Program-made: the position numbers and the translations under genes
Notes under the pieces: model-generated
Databases searched by the model: none
Told to the model about the DNA's origin: nothing
What the model saw: the letters and a program-made list of their open reading frames with translations, nothing else
In this document: positions 11,251-23,300 of the stretch, one piece after another
How the letters are laid out: the number at the start of each line of letters is the position of its first letter
How positions within the stretch are numbered: position 1 is the stretch's first letter
From: Lineus longissimus
Lineage: Eukaryota > Nemertea > Pilidiophora > Heteronemertea > Lineidae
Direction of reading: 5' to 3'
NCBI RefSeq assembly: GCF_910592395.1
Contig: NC_088323.1
Span: 4,464,001 to 4,528,000 of the forward strand
Length of the DNA: 64,000 nt

Positions 11251-12297
11251 GGTGGTTTGTTATTGGAATAAGTCAATATAGTGCGTGAATAAGTATCATT
11301 TTTTTCTCAATGTATGAATATTTAGTCAAACACTCTCAATGAACCACTTTGTATTTTATAAATATGTATATTTGACTTCCTTTATACCACAAACGTGGTC
11401 GTCTGGAGTGAATGAACTTACTTAATATCACCAGTATGAATCCATATCCGATTCCTCAGATGATCAAGTACATTCACCTGAGTTCAATTGTCTGAATGGT
11501 TTATCACCAGTACGAATCCTGGCTAACAGAAGCCCAAGGCTGGGACCCCACGTGCGCATTCGTATTTCCCGCGGCTAGGAACTCATGAACTAATAGTAGC
11601 GTCACCTGTCATTACTGGGAAGAACCATGATATCCCTCGATGTGTACATTGAGGATGTGACAAATCGCCCTGAATATACGCATCGGATGTCGGCGTTACC
11701 TAGTGATAATAGGTAGCGCCACTATAGTTCATTTATTCGGTTCTCCAAAACAGCGAACTCATAAACGACCTATTTGATAAGTCATAGATTAATTAATGAA
11801 ATACGACTTATTGTTTTTATCGAAATGTCAAAAACTGTATTTTTAACCATTTAATTTTGAACAAATAATTTTGTCCGATTCGTTTTCGCCATTTTGAAAC
11901 GAATGAAAACAAATTCCGGCGCGGTCTTTAACTGTCGATTTATTCAATATTTTTTATGAATTTCTAGGTAAATGACATCCAAGATTATTGAATTTCGGTT
12001 GGAAAAACTGTTGTCCTGAAGAGAAAGTAAGCAGAGTGAATAATTCGTGTTTAAAACCTGTAGTGCCAACACTGGTCGTGTAGTGCCGGCCACTTTTAGC
12101 GAGGGGCCGGACGGGGTGACCTACGGGCTGATTTAGGTGTGCACTACCGCGACTATATAGGTGCGAGCATGATACGGTGCATTATGCATGAAAGGTGCAC
12201 GAAACCGGACAAGATACGGGATAAACTTACTCTGTAGACTTCTGTTGTTTTTCTGCCCCGAGACTGGGCCTGCGAGGGCTTTTATGCGGTCCGGGAG

Positions 12298-12330
12298 TGA
12301 CGTCACTGGGTCCTCCACCTGCTGACGTCA
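12298..12330. promoter_or_regulatory. Paired CRE sites upstream of CCDC34
   Basis: Perfect TGACGTCA octamers at 12298-12305 and 12323-12330, 25 bp apart, about 700 bp before the CCDC34 ATG in a GC-richer stretch. Octamers of this type bind CREB/CREM/ATF factors. Their function here is inferred from sequence only. Confidence 0.5.
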
Positions 12331-12688
12331 CGGGATACCGGCTGTTGGTGACGCGCTCGATATCCCTCCGCACCACAAACCTACCAAAAACAGTCGATCC
12401 CGTTTGAAATTTTCATCAAAACTGCAGTCCGCATCCGTTTCAAGCTTTTCAAAAGATTAGGCCTACACTTACAGTGTCTTTATCCTTCGTAATCTTTACT
12501 TCTTTGGAAAGTCAGAGACTCGTTTCTGTTAATTTTGCAAATAGATTAATCAGCCAAGTCCATAGCCTCCTAATCAGCCAAGACAACCATAGCCTACCAG
12601 TACCATCCATCGAGTGGACACCCTGTCCCCAACCAACCAACGCCAATTACGGCTAGTAAATGGCCTAGGCCTATTCCTGAATACACTA

Positions 12689-12824
12689 CTATAGATCCAT
12701 GCACTTGATTGGGACCAACGTTTACGAAAACGTCACGTCTTGTCACGTTACAGTAATGTACAATGCATGGTGACGTGACGACGGCCAACAGGCATTGTTC
12801 CCAATCAAGTGCATGAATCTCTAG
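12689..12824 (-). mobile_element. MITE copy 2 (~136 bp), inverted relative to copy 1
   Basis: Ends ctatagatccatgcacttg and the inverse of ctagagattcatgcacttg. Its core is the reverse complement of copy 1 with a few substitutions and short deletions. Copies 1 and 2 are 2.5 kb apart in opposite orientation. Confidence 0.8.
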
Positions 12825-13014
12825 TAGGCCTAATCTCATGCACTTTTGGGCATTGGCATTGCCTATTGGGATCTGACAGGATGCGCCAGTAAAGCTACTG
12901 GTCTCCATACGATAGTTGTAGGTCTACATGTTTTGTGATAATGATTCTGCTTTCATAATTCATGGTTTAAAAAAAATGTATTCTTACTTGCAGTGTAAGT
13001 AACTTTCAGCCAGG

Positions 13015-16000
13015 ATGAGTGCCAGACCACGACCTGTGACAGCAGCAAGCTACAAACCTAAACACGAGAGTACACCCATTAGAAGTCGCGCCTACTCTCC
13101 TGAATCTACCGGTGATGAGACGAGATCACTCATCTCTGTACTTGATCATGATAGCATCGATGACTTGCTGGACTTGGATCTGGATGAAAAGAAATTACTG
13201 AAGACGTAAGTATACATGTAGTTTCTTGTAAAATCATCCCAAAAACTGTTTGTTTGAACAATCTGTTGTAATTTAAATTAAGTCACTTTGAAAAAATCTG
13301 TATTACCTCCTACTATTCTAATATAAGCAGACAGTTGGCACGTCAAGCAGACTGAAGCTGATGATATTTTAACCACTGACATGACTGAATACATTACAAA
13401 TGAGTAATATTTATTCATTTGCTGTTATATGTAATGTAGTTAGAAAAGCTAAAATTTTCTGTTCATTTGATTTTTCAGCCCTGAAATTGAAAACAAAGGA
13501 GAAGAATTAGCGAAAGACAATGACCAGCGTGATGGGAAGAACAAGAAGGAAATCGAGAATGAAGATAGAAGAAACAATAGTGATGACTCTGGAAGTCACA
13601 ACAGCAGAGAATGTCAGGAAAATGAAGAAAACAAAAGAAATATCAGGTAAAGTTGCAACGCTTTTGGCCATGTTGGCAAAAAATGATGTTGTACCATGTA
13701 AAATCATAGTAAAGACATATCGTCGTTGACGGCCTAGCACTTGCTAAAAATGACCTACCTTGTCACAACAGAGGTCGTTATGATGTCATATCTTGTGACA
13801 TCACATGATATGATTCATGAATGGCGGCCTACGTGGAGCAGTACAGCTCCAATCAACATGTACTTACTGAGTACTCTTTACAAATAGTCTTCTATTTGTA
13901 GCTATGGCACAGATACTTACGAATCATTTTCATCTGAGAAATCTGCACTGATGTCGCCATGGGAAAAATGGCTAGTTCAAAAAGCCAAAGAGGATAGACG
14001 AAAACAGAGAGAAAAACAGGCGGCTATAAAGAAAAAGAAAGAAGAGGAGGAAGAAAAGATGAGAATCGAGGAGGGAAAATTGCGAAAGGCGGCAGAGCAA
14101 CGGAAGGAGTGGGAGGGGAAGAAGAATATGGAAGAGAGGATAAAAAAGAAACTCGAGAAGCAGAAAGAAAAGACGGAGCAAGAGGTGAAGGAGGAAGAGA
14201 AGAGGCATGTTGAGGAGAAAGCAAAACAAAAGTGAGTTTCATTTTGTTGTGCGTGTGGTCTAAAGGCATGAATGCTCTGTCATTTCAGTTATTTGACTAT
14301 TTTCAACCCTAGCTCCAGGGCACAAGATAACCCTCGAAAGGGGTCTTTTGAGGCATGAAATTTGCAATGGTGCCCATCTTATGACAAGAGTTCACAAGGC
14401 ACTTTGGGCCTTGTGTTGAGCCCTGTGAAGGCCGCCATTTTCATACAATTTAATGTGGCTCATATGAGCTTCAGTTTGAGGATCTTTTCCTCTTTAAAGG
14501 TACAACGAATGGATGGAAGAGAAAAGGAAGCGAGAAAGAGAGCAGAAGAGGAAGGAAGAGGAAAAGAAACGGAAAGAGGAACAGCAGAAAAAGGACCGAC
14601 AGGAAAAGTGTGACAGGGTCTTTGATGAGTGGTGTGAGAAGGCGAGAGAGAGACCAAAGTCAGTGCCAAGCAGTTTCGGTTATACTTCGGGGAAACTCAC
14701 TGGTGAGTGTGTTATGATTTCTCCTTTTTTACACCTTTGGTTCATGACTCGACAGTCAACTATCCTTAAAACATTCCTCGATACCTTGATCAGCAGTCAC
14801 AAACCATAACACAAAATTATAAAACTACGTAAAAATGTTCCTTTATTTGATAAACATATAGAAAGTATAACAGAATCCTTTTTCAATACAGTATACATTT
14901 TTCAATAGAATTCTCTGGAGATACCAAAGAAATAGATAAAAAGATAAATAAAATTACTATAAAATCTTCTGAAATATTTTAGCGCCTGAACAAAAGGGTA
15001 TGTACAGTTAGTTTCTTCCGTTCAAAATTTACAGTTTTAAGTTAAAGCACTGTTTCCGTATTACTGTTTCACTGTTACTGAAATTCTGGTGTTTTCCACT
15101 GCAGCAGCAGTGAATGTTATTTATTTTATTCATCCTTTGTTCGTAATTTTGATAGCGATCTAGTCGTTGATTTCGAGATTTTCCTGAAAGCGGGAATTCC
15201 GCCTTTGCGATTTTGTTAAAATGGCAATGCAACAGACAGAATGAGTATTTGAAAAACTAAGAACTCGCTATATCAATTTTCAGAATTACACTTTTGTTCA
15301 AAGGTGCTCACACCATGATAGTGGGAGGCATCTGTGTCTTGTCCTCTTTAACCTTAACTTATATGTTACATTGAACTTTGTCCAAGAATGGCAAAGAATA
15401 AAGATTTATTCCCGATTTATCATATTTTCTATATTCCTGGATTATTAAAGTCTGTTCTCGTTATTGTTGTCCCTGTCAATCTTCCTAGCCCTCTTCAACC
15501 TGCCCTTCGGTTGCCTGGCCCTCTTCAGCCTGCCCTTCGGTTGCCTGGCCCTCTTCAACCTGCCCTTCTGCAGCTTGTTCTTCTGCAGTCTCTCCCTCAG
15601 CAGCCTGGCCTTCTCCCTCAACAGCCAGACCTTCTCCCTCCACAGCCAAGCCTTGTCCCTCTACACCCAGGCCATCTCCCTCTAAAGCCAGACCTTCTCC
15701 TTCAACAACCAAGGCTTGTCCCCCTATACCAAGGCCATCTCCCTCTTCCTCTGCAACCAAGAGGTCTTCAGGCGCTGCCAGTCTCTGTGACAGAATCTCA
15801 TGCTTGTTCTCTTCATAATAACTTGGAGGATTTTGTCTCTGAAAACGAAAATTAAGTATTCTTGTACTTTACGGTTGGCAGGCATTACGATTCGGTAACT
15901 AGGTAGATTTTTGGCACAAAAAACGACACTGAAATTAAGTAGATGTGACTAACTTCTAGAAGTAAGAACTCATTATCGATTCCCCGGCACCAACATATGC

Positions 16001-17304
16001 CAAGGAATCAAGGTTGGGAAGTGTAAAAGATTAACGAAAGCAAGAATAATGTTTCAAGTTGTCTGATTGCACCATCCAGCCATATAAACACTCAGCCATC
16101 CGTCCACAATTTTCAAATTATTTGGCATTCTACGATATCAGGACTTGTTTCTGGTATCACTGCCTCGTGAATGGGAGGGCTGATGTGTCGTTGAATACTC
16201 TCACCATGTCTAGTGCGCCCATGTCTGCTCCAGCATTTAGCAGTGTTTCCTTTAGTTTGTCATCCACTGCTAAGGCATAGTGAAGCGGGGTTCTGTCATG
16301 CTGGAAATGCAAGGACAAAATTTTATTTTCGCTCGAAAATTCATCAGTTTATTGCAATGGTTCAGCATCACCTCAGTTTACAGTCAATGGTACTTACGTT
16401 GTCTTTGAAGTGGATCAAGTATGGATAATTTTCCAGGAGATATTCCACAATTTCTTGTCTATTGTACAGAACGGCTTGGTGTAGAAAACTCCGCCCGGCA
16501 TCATCTCGGCCACAGCTTAATTCTTTTCTCCAAAGGGATTGTCTTAATTCCCTGATGGAACCTTTGAGAACCGCTTTTCTGCTTGAGAGTAGTGCATCCT
16601 GTAAGAAATTCAACAAATGTCATAGCATTCAAATCAACTCAAGTTTTGACAAAGGAGCATTAACACTGCTATGATTGAAATGTTATGTAGCAAATACTAC
16701 GCAATGTTTGACTCTAGCAGTGATCATGGTTGACGGTCTGATGTAGATTGTTTGATGCAATACATACATCTTGAAAATGCTCAATGGTGTGGCTATTCAT
16801 AGCATGAGATATTGTTGAGTACTGGTCCCACGAGCTGTCCTTCACAAACCTGCAGCGATTCTTGAATGAGAATTTCTTCCCGCCTTGGGTTTTTACCGGG
16901 CCATGAGTGCCATTTTCCAAAAATGATAAATGCATTATTTTGTGTCGAAAAGTGCCCAAGTTCTAGGATTGAAAAATTGCTTTACCTGTGCTTTACTCAT
17001 ATTCTTCCATATTCCAAAGGCGTCTTCGTCGAGCCCTGCCCCGTCTTCCCCGTATCGCTCTGTAAGGTCTGGTATCTTATTGTACCCTGTCAGCACCAGT
17101 ACCTTAATGGCGTCGGTCTTTCCTGTCTCAAACAAGCTGCACACGTATTTGTCTGAAAAGACAGAAGAGCGTTTTTTCAAAACAGCCAATTTGGGCATAG
17201 TAATACGGTGTCGGGACTAGTCACTATAAATGATCCCAACATTGTTGGTTTTTAGCTCACCTCTTAGCAGAGGTGAGCTTATCCCATACCGTGGCGTCCG
17301 TCGT

Positions 17305-17351
<47 letters not shown>

Positions 17352-20300
17352 CGTCGTCCGTTAGCAGGGCACGTTTCGTAACTGTTAGAGCTATTGAGTT
17401 GAAACTTGGTACACATGTACCCTTATGTAATGACACCTTGGAGACCAAGTTTCGGTCCGATTCGTTTCATGGTTTCGCCACCAGGGGGCCAAACGTTAAA
17501 AGTGAAAATATGCAATATCTCCCTTAATAGTAGTCGGGAAATTTTGAAAAAAATATGGTAGGTACTTCTAGCAAAGGTGCATCATATATCCTCCGGGTTT
17601 TTGATTTGACCTCCTTTTCAAGGTCACAAGAGGTCAAATGGTGTGTAAATTGGCCGTTAGGATGTAACGATGGCACGTTTCTAAACTGCAATGACTATTG
17701 ATACCAAATTTGGTACACATTTACCCCTTAGTCAGGTGATCTCAGGGACCGAAGTTTGGTCCAATATGATTCACCACTTGACCACCAGGGGGCAAAAGCC
17801 AAAAACCTTAAAAATGTGATTATTCCTGAACTTCTTGCCCGATTGCCACCAATTTGATATCATGGGTATATCTAACCACCATACAGTATATGTCACACAG
17901 GTTTTTAATTTGACCTTCTTGTCAAGTTTACAGAGGTCAAATGGCGTAAATTCGCCGTCAGGCCGTAACTATGGCACGTTTCTTAACTGCAATGACTATT
18001 GATCACAAATTAAGTACACATGTACCCCTTGGTCAGGTGATCTCAGGTACTGAAGTTTGGTGCGATCTGATTTGCCGTTTGGCCTCCAGGGAGGGGGCCA
18101 AATCCTAAATTCTTCAAAATGCTATTATTCCTAGTAATGACTTGCCCGATTGGCACCAATTTTATATCATAGGTACATCTAATTCTAACAACCATTCAAT
18201 GTGTCACCCGGGTCTTCTTTGATTTGACCTACTTTTCAAGGTCACAGAGGTCGAATGTACTGTAAATTGGCCATTTTGGGGAAATTGTAACTGCTTGGAC
18301 CTACATCAAACCTAACACTACATGACACAATACCATGCTCTTTATCCATCTTTCCTCCACATGAGGTGAGCACAATGGCCCTGGCCATTTCATTGGATAT
18401 AAAACAGCGTTCGACTTGCTCAAGACGTACCAATTGCCTCGACATGCTCTGTCCTTTCAGCCTCTTCCGCCAATTCTCTTGGTGTCTTCCCGTTTGCATC
18501 TCGCAGGCCTAAGTTGAATCCCCTCACCATGAAGCTGTCAAGGTCAAACACCTCTTGTATCACAGCGCGGTGTAGCTCCGTTTGACCATTCTCGTCCCTG
18601 ACGTTGATCGTATCGACTTTCATGAAGGCGTCCTCTTGTTCTTCCTCCTTCAAGGTGGGCATGGGAGGACCTGCAAGTAGGCTCTTCTCTCGTTGCCTGA
18701 AAGAGTGTAGAAATACTTTGAGAAACTAGTGTGAGACACATGGTTATGGTCCTTTCCAGAGAATTTGGCCGCATCACAATTGATTTTTGTAGAAAATGCC
18801 AATAGACCTTTAGGTAGAGAAAATCTGGGTATTCAGACATCATCTGCTCAAGGCAGTCAAGCTTGAACGAATTACAATAGAGAAAATAGTGACCTCTTTT
18901 CCTCTTCCTCCTGTTGTCGCCGCTCCTCCTCTGCCTGTAACTTCTGCTGTCGCTGCTCCTCCTGCAGTTTAAGGCGCTCCTCCTCACATTTCTGCTTCAT
19001 CAGGCGTTCCTGCTCTTCTTGGATGGCTTGTCTCCTCATATCCTCCTCTTGGACGCGAGCCTGAAAGTCAAGTGTCACATTTTGAAATGTTCACCTCGCA
19101 TCTAAAAATTAGGATTTCTTCTTCATAATCTCGTTGGTTTGGCACTGGTGTATTGACTCTCATTGCGGACAGGTAAATGCCATACAGCGAGCCCAATGGT
19201 CCTCTGCATTGGTCGCTAATAGTCTTGGTTCTCTTGATTCTGGCCATGTATTCATGTCAGTCCAATCAAGAGCAAACTCACCTTCCTAAGTCTTTCTTGG
19301 TTGGCAGCATACTTCTGCAGCCAATGACCCAAGAACTCAATGGGATCCCAAGGCCTCTTGTCCACGATCTCAGCCAGGGCTAGGGTCAGCGCTTCACCGA
19401 GCACACTGGCACAGTACAGGCCATCCTCTGTCTTTGGAGGTGGGATGTCCCGAACGAGGTATGGGTCAGCTTTAACTTGGCTGGGGATGGAGACTGAGCC
19501 TGTGAAAGAACAAATTATGAATTATAAAATGTGAGTCTGCCATTCATTGATTAAAGGGAAACTTGCGAAGAACTACTGTGCAGTTGAACTGTTTTATCCA
19601 CTATGTGTGTCATTCTTCATGATGCATTTAAATCAAGTTTTCTTGTACCTTGGAATTTTGGATATTGAGCCAGGCCAAGTTAGAGGAATGGACTGAAGTC
19701 AGGTCTCACCAGATTGCGAGGTCTTTTTGGACTCCCCTTGTCTACCTGAGCCAGCAGATGAGACCCTCGATCCTGCTGCTGAGCCCCTTGATGCTGCCTT
19801 CTCTGACGTCTTTGATCCGGGTCGAGATTTCTTGGATGATGGCCGCGACTTGAGGTGCTTGCGGGGCTTGACGAGGATCTGACTGAGCTTCTGACGGAAG
19901 GCTACGAGGTCTATCTCATCCTTGTGGTCAAGGTAGTATTTGGGCGTATGCTCTTTCTGGAGTTAAAGATAGGTTGACTCATGTTTTGTTGCCTCAGCTC
20001 TATTGAATGAAGTCATTACTAGTAACGAGTTGTTGCTTTTCTCAAAGAAATCTCAGCTCAGAATCAGAATTTGTCCCAAAAAAGTTGAGATACTGTATTT
20101 CGAAACTCACTGACCTGACCATTCATTTGACTGTGATCTGTCAGGACTTCCCGATGGTACAATGTACTAGATTTGAGTCATTTGAGGATCAATAACTGAA
20201 ATCATCTTGGAATTTCAACTTACGTTGTCCTCAATTTCCTCACCGGCTCCAGCGTTGACCAGTATCTGATACTTGTCACGACTGTCCGTGGTGACAGCAG

Positions 20301-23300
20301 CATAATGGAGGGGGGTACGCCCATACTAGAAGCAAAAAATCATGATGGTATCAGTCCCTTTGTTGCTGACACTGTCAGGTCATGTCACAACAAAAATTAT
20401 AAGTTGAAGTTTAGCCTGGCACTGGCAGCTTAAAACAACCCGGGTGTGCATGACTGCATGAGGTAATTCTTGATCTTGATTTAAAAACCCTCCGATACTT
20501 ACGCTATCTTTCTTGTTGATGAGCTCAGGGAAGTTCTCAACGAGGTAGTTCAGCGTATCCATCTGGTCGTAAACAATGGCCTTGTGTAGCGGGAACAGGC
20601 CCGTCTCATCACGTGCCTTCCCCACATTCTTCTTGTCGGCAAGCTGCTTCAGCAGACGAACGTTCCCATCGAATATGGCACGGTGGATGTCCTTGACTCG
20701 GTCCTGGGAAATGGAAAGGTTGGGTTTAGGCATATTGAAAGTAGAAGGCCTGAAGGTATTTGCAAAGAAAAATCGAGGACTGTATTATCTATAGGGGCCC
20801 AATATTCAGCTTCTTCACAATGGTAGGGTTGGTCTTAACAAGTATTTAGTGTTCGGTTTGGGGTCACTTCTTCCCTCACTCAGATCAACACACAACACCC
20901 TTGAAGCCCCACTTCCTAAGACTAGGTTTTGAGGTGCTCGGAGCTTGTGTTTTATCCTTGCCTCACAAAGGCTAGGCTTGGGGGTTGACTGCCAGATGCC
21001 TTGTATTGTATATCACTGGTCCTTTAGGCATTGTGGGCAAAAGTTTCTTGACCATCTCGTTATTTGAAGTCAATTCTAAGGGACAAACAGTCTGCTGCAG
21101 TAAATGTTTACCTCAAAACTCTTGATGTTATCCAGCAGGACATCAATAGCCTCTGAGTTCTGCTTGATCTGTTTCCTCTTGGATGATGATGGTCTTGGTA
21201 CCTCCCATCCGGCCAGGACAATTTCCTCCAGCTTGTCCGTGTCGCCCTCGTACATGACGCTGTCGATGAATTCGATGAAGACATCATCCAATTGCTTGTC
21301 GTCTTTCTCAAGGATTTTGTCCAAGACTGTATCACCTGAAAAATCATTTACCATGTTTACTTGTTACAAAAGCTAAGTGGTTTTTGGTACTGGAACTACT
21401 TTTGGCAATACCGTTGGGTTAATTTTGTTGGGTGTTCCAAAGGAATGGGCTTAGCTCAACCCTCCTGGTCTCGTTTTTCTGGTACAGAGATCCGCAAGTG
21501 CAATGTTTATTCCTGAGGAACGGAGTCATGAATCATGCAGACAAAAAAGAATCTTACCTTCTTCGTCCCTTTCTGCGATATCCGATCTCTTCATCAACTC
21601 CTTGATGATCCCGATCTTGCACTTCATCTCGACCGCATGTTGTAAAAATGTCCGCCCATCGGAATCTTTGAGCTTTGTGTCTGTGTCAGCATTGAGCAGG
21701 TTGACAACCTCATCCTCATCATCATTCTGCAGCGCCAGAAATAATCCTGTGGCACGAAATTTTGCCATTTCTACGAAGATATGGTTTATTGCCTGTAAAT
21801 TATAGAGTACTGAGTAAGACTCCACCCAAATTATCCTCTGAACTCTATGTTGGAAATAGTTCTAAAATTTACAAACAAAATCTCAGCTCGTCCAGTGTGA
21901 GTGGTGTAAAGAGATGTACACCAATCTCATTGAGAGTGTCATGTGTATGTTGCTAGGTCTCATGAATGACATTGGTTACCAATGTTTTCAATTGTGGTGG
22001 TTTTGTAAAGGGACGATCTCAATAGCAGAGATATGGTTGGATGATTTCGTTTGACTGGGTCCTTTGCGAGATACTTGTAATAATGAGTGATTTTCAAAAG
22101 AAAAATCTTAGTAGTTGATCGAAGATGTTGTCTTGAGAGAAGCAATCTAGGGTAAGATGTCTTGCTCAAGGACACTTGGATGAAACAGTAGTATTCGAAG
22201 AGTTAAACCGGTGACCTGATTATGACCCTGCTCTTGTCTCAAACCAGTGGCACTGATCTCAGTCAGCTCGAGCAGTTTGATGTGATCAGATACTGCTTTG
22301 AATTCATATTTCATTATCTATCGTTGACACAGTCCCCATATTCTATCCCACGGTCCACCGCAATATATCAATACCATAAAATCCTATCATATTAGCACAG
22401 CAAGTATGCTGTGTTGACCATGCAATATTGGGTAGAATTCCTGCCTATTCATCGTAAGATTTGTGGAATACAAAACTTATATCCATATTGGTAATCTATA
22501 ATGAGAACGTGACCATACAGATCAGCCTCCAGCTACGGTCAAGTACACAGGCCTGTACTGTTATTTCTGGGAGTAGTCCAATTGGCTTCCAGTCCCGACA
22601 TCCAGCAGGAAGCAGCCTGAGGCAACGACTTTCAAATGCATGTTTTTAGGGGCAGTCCAGTTGGCCTTCAGTTGCAATATCTGGCAGTGCCCTTTAACAC
22701 CTAATAGCTACAGCCTTGCAAGGGCGACTGGAAAGAGGCCCCAAGGATCCTCATCAAACAATCCATCAAAAAACAATGCAAATGCATTTGTAAATATGAT
22801 AAAGTATATTTATTCAATATAAATTCATCCTAAACAAGATCTATGACATGTTAGAAAATAGCACTTGGTCTTTTTTTTTAAACAAATCTTCCTCTAAAAA
22901 TCCATTTGAAAGTGTTTTATCACAGTTCTTTGTTAATTCCTCCACGCTTTATCCTGATCCTTGATATTCTTCCCGGCTTATTCTGCCCCGCCCTCATCAG
23001 TCTGTTCTGTGCCTTCCCCCGGTGCTTCGTCGACGCTCTCACTGACCGTCCCGTCGCCGGGAGCATCTCCATCAGCCGGGGTAGGTGGCGCCTCTTCCAC
23101 CTTCACAGTGACCTCTCCCACTTCACCTTCAGCCAGTTGCTGCAAATGGAGAAGAATGTTAAAATTTTGTCAAAAAGAGTCGTAGTGTTGTGGAATATGA
23201 TAGGGGCTTTCTGAGGAGATCCTTTCCTCTTTGACTTGAGTCTCATGTTTTGCACCAAAACCCTCACCAAATGAAGAAAATACGCTGCTTACCTGAGATG

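Larger units (their letters stand above)
9956..13014. promoter_or_regulatory. Divergent intergenic region between the ankyrin-SOCS gene and CCDC34
   Basis: Three kb of non-coding DNA with MITEs at 10089-10231 and 12689-12824, a foldback element at 10827-11250, and a GC-richer stretch at about 12050-12370 that probably holds the CCDC34 promoter. I found no conserved ORF. Just upstream of the CCDC34 ATG lies aactttcag|ccaggATG, so CCDC34 probably has a 5' UTR intron. Confidence 0.5.

Noticed and set aside
13972-14269. Leu/Phe-rich minus-strand ORFs
   Set aside because: Antisense of the Glu/Lys-rich CCDC34 coiled-coil exon; composition is a complement artefact.
15388-15855. 155-aa plus-strand ORF rich in Leu/Pro/Gln
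   Set aside because: It is the antisense shadow of the repetitive acidic last exon of gene B, which fits splice phase and protein context; the plus-strand product has no independent support.
17257-17527. Poly-arginine ORFs on both strands
   Set aside because: Translation of the (CGT)n microsatellite within a repeat element.
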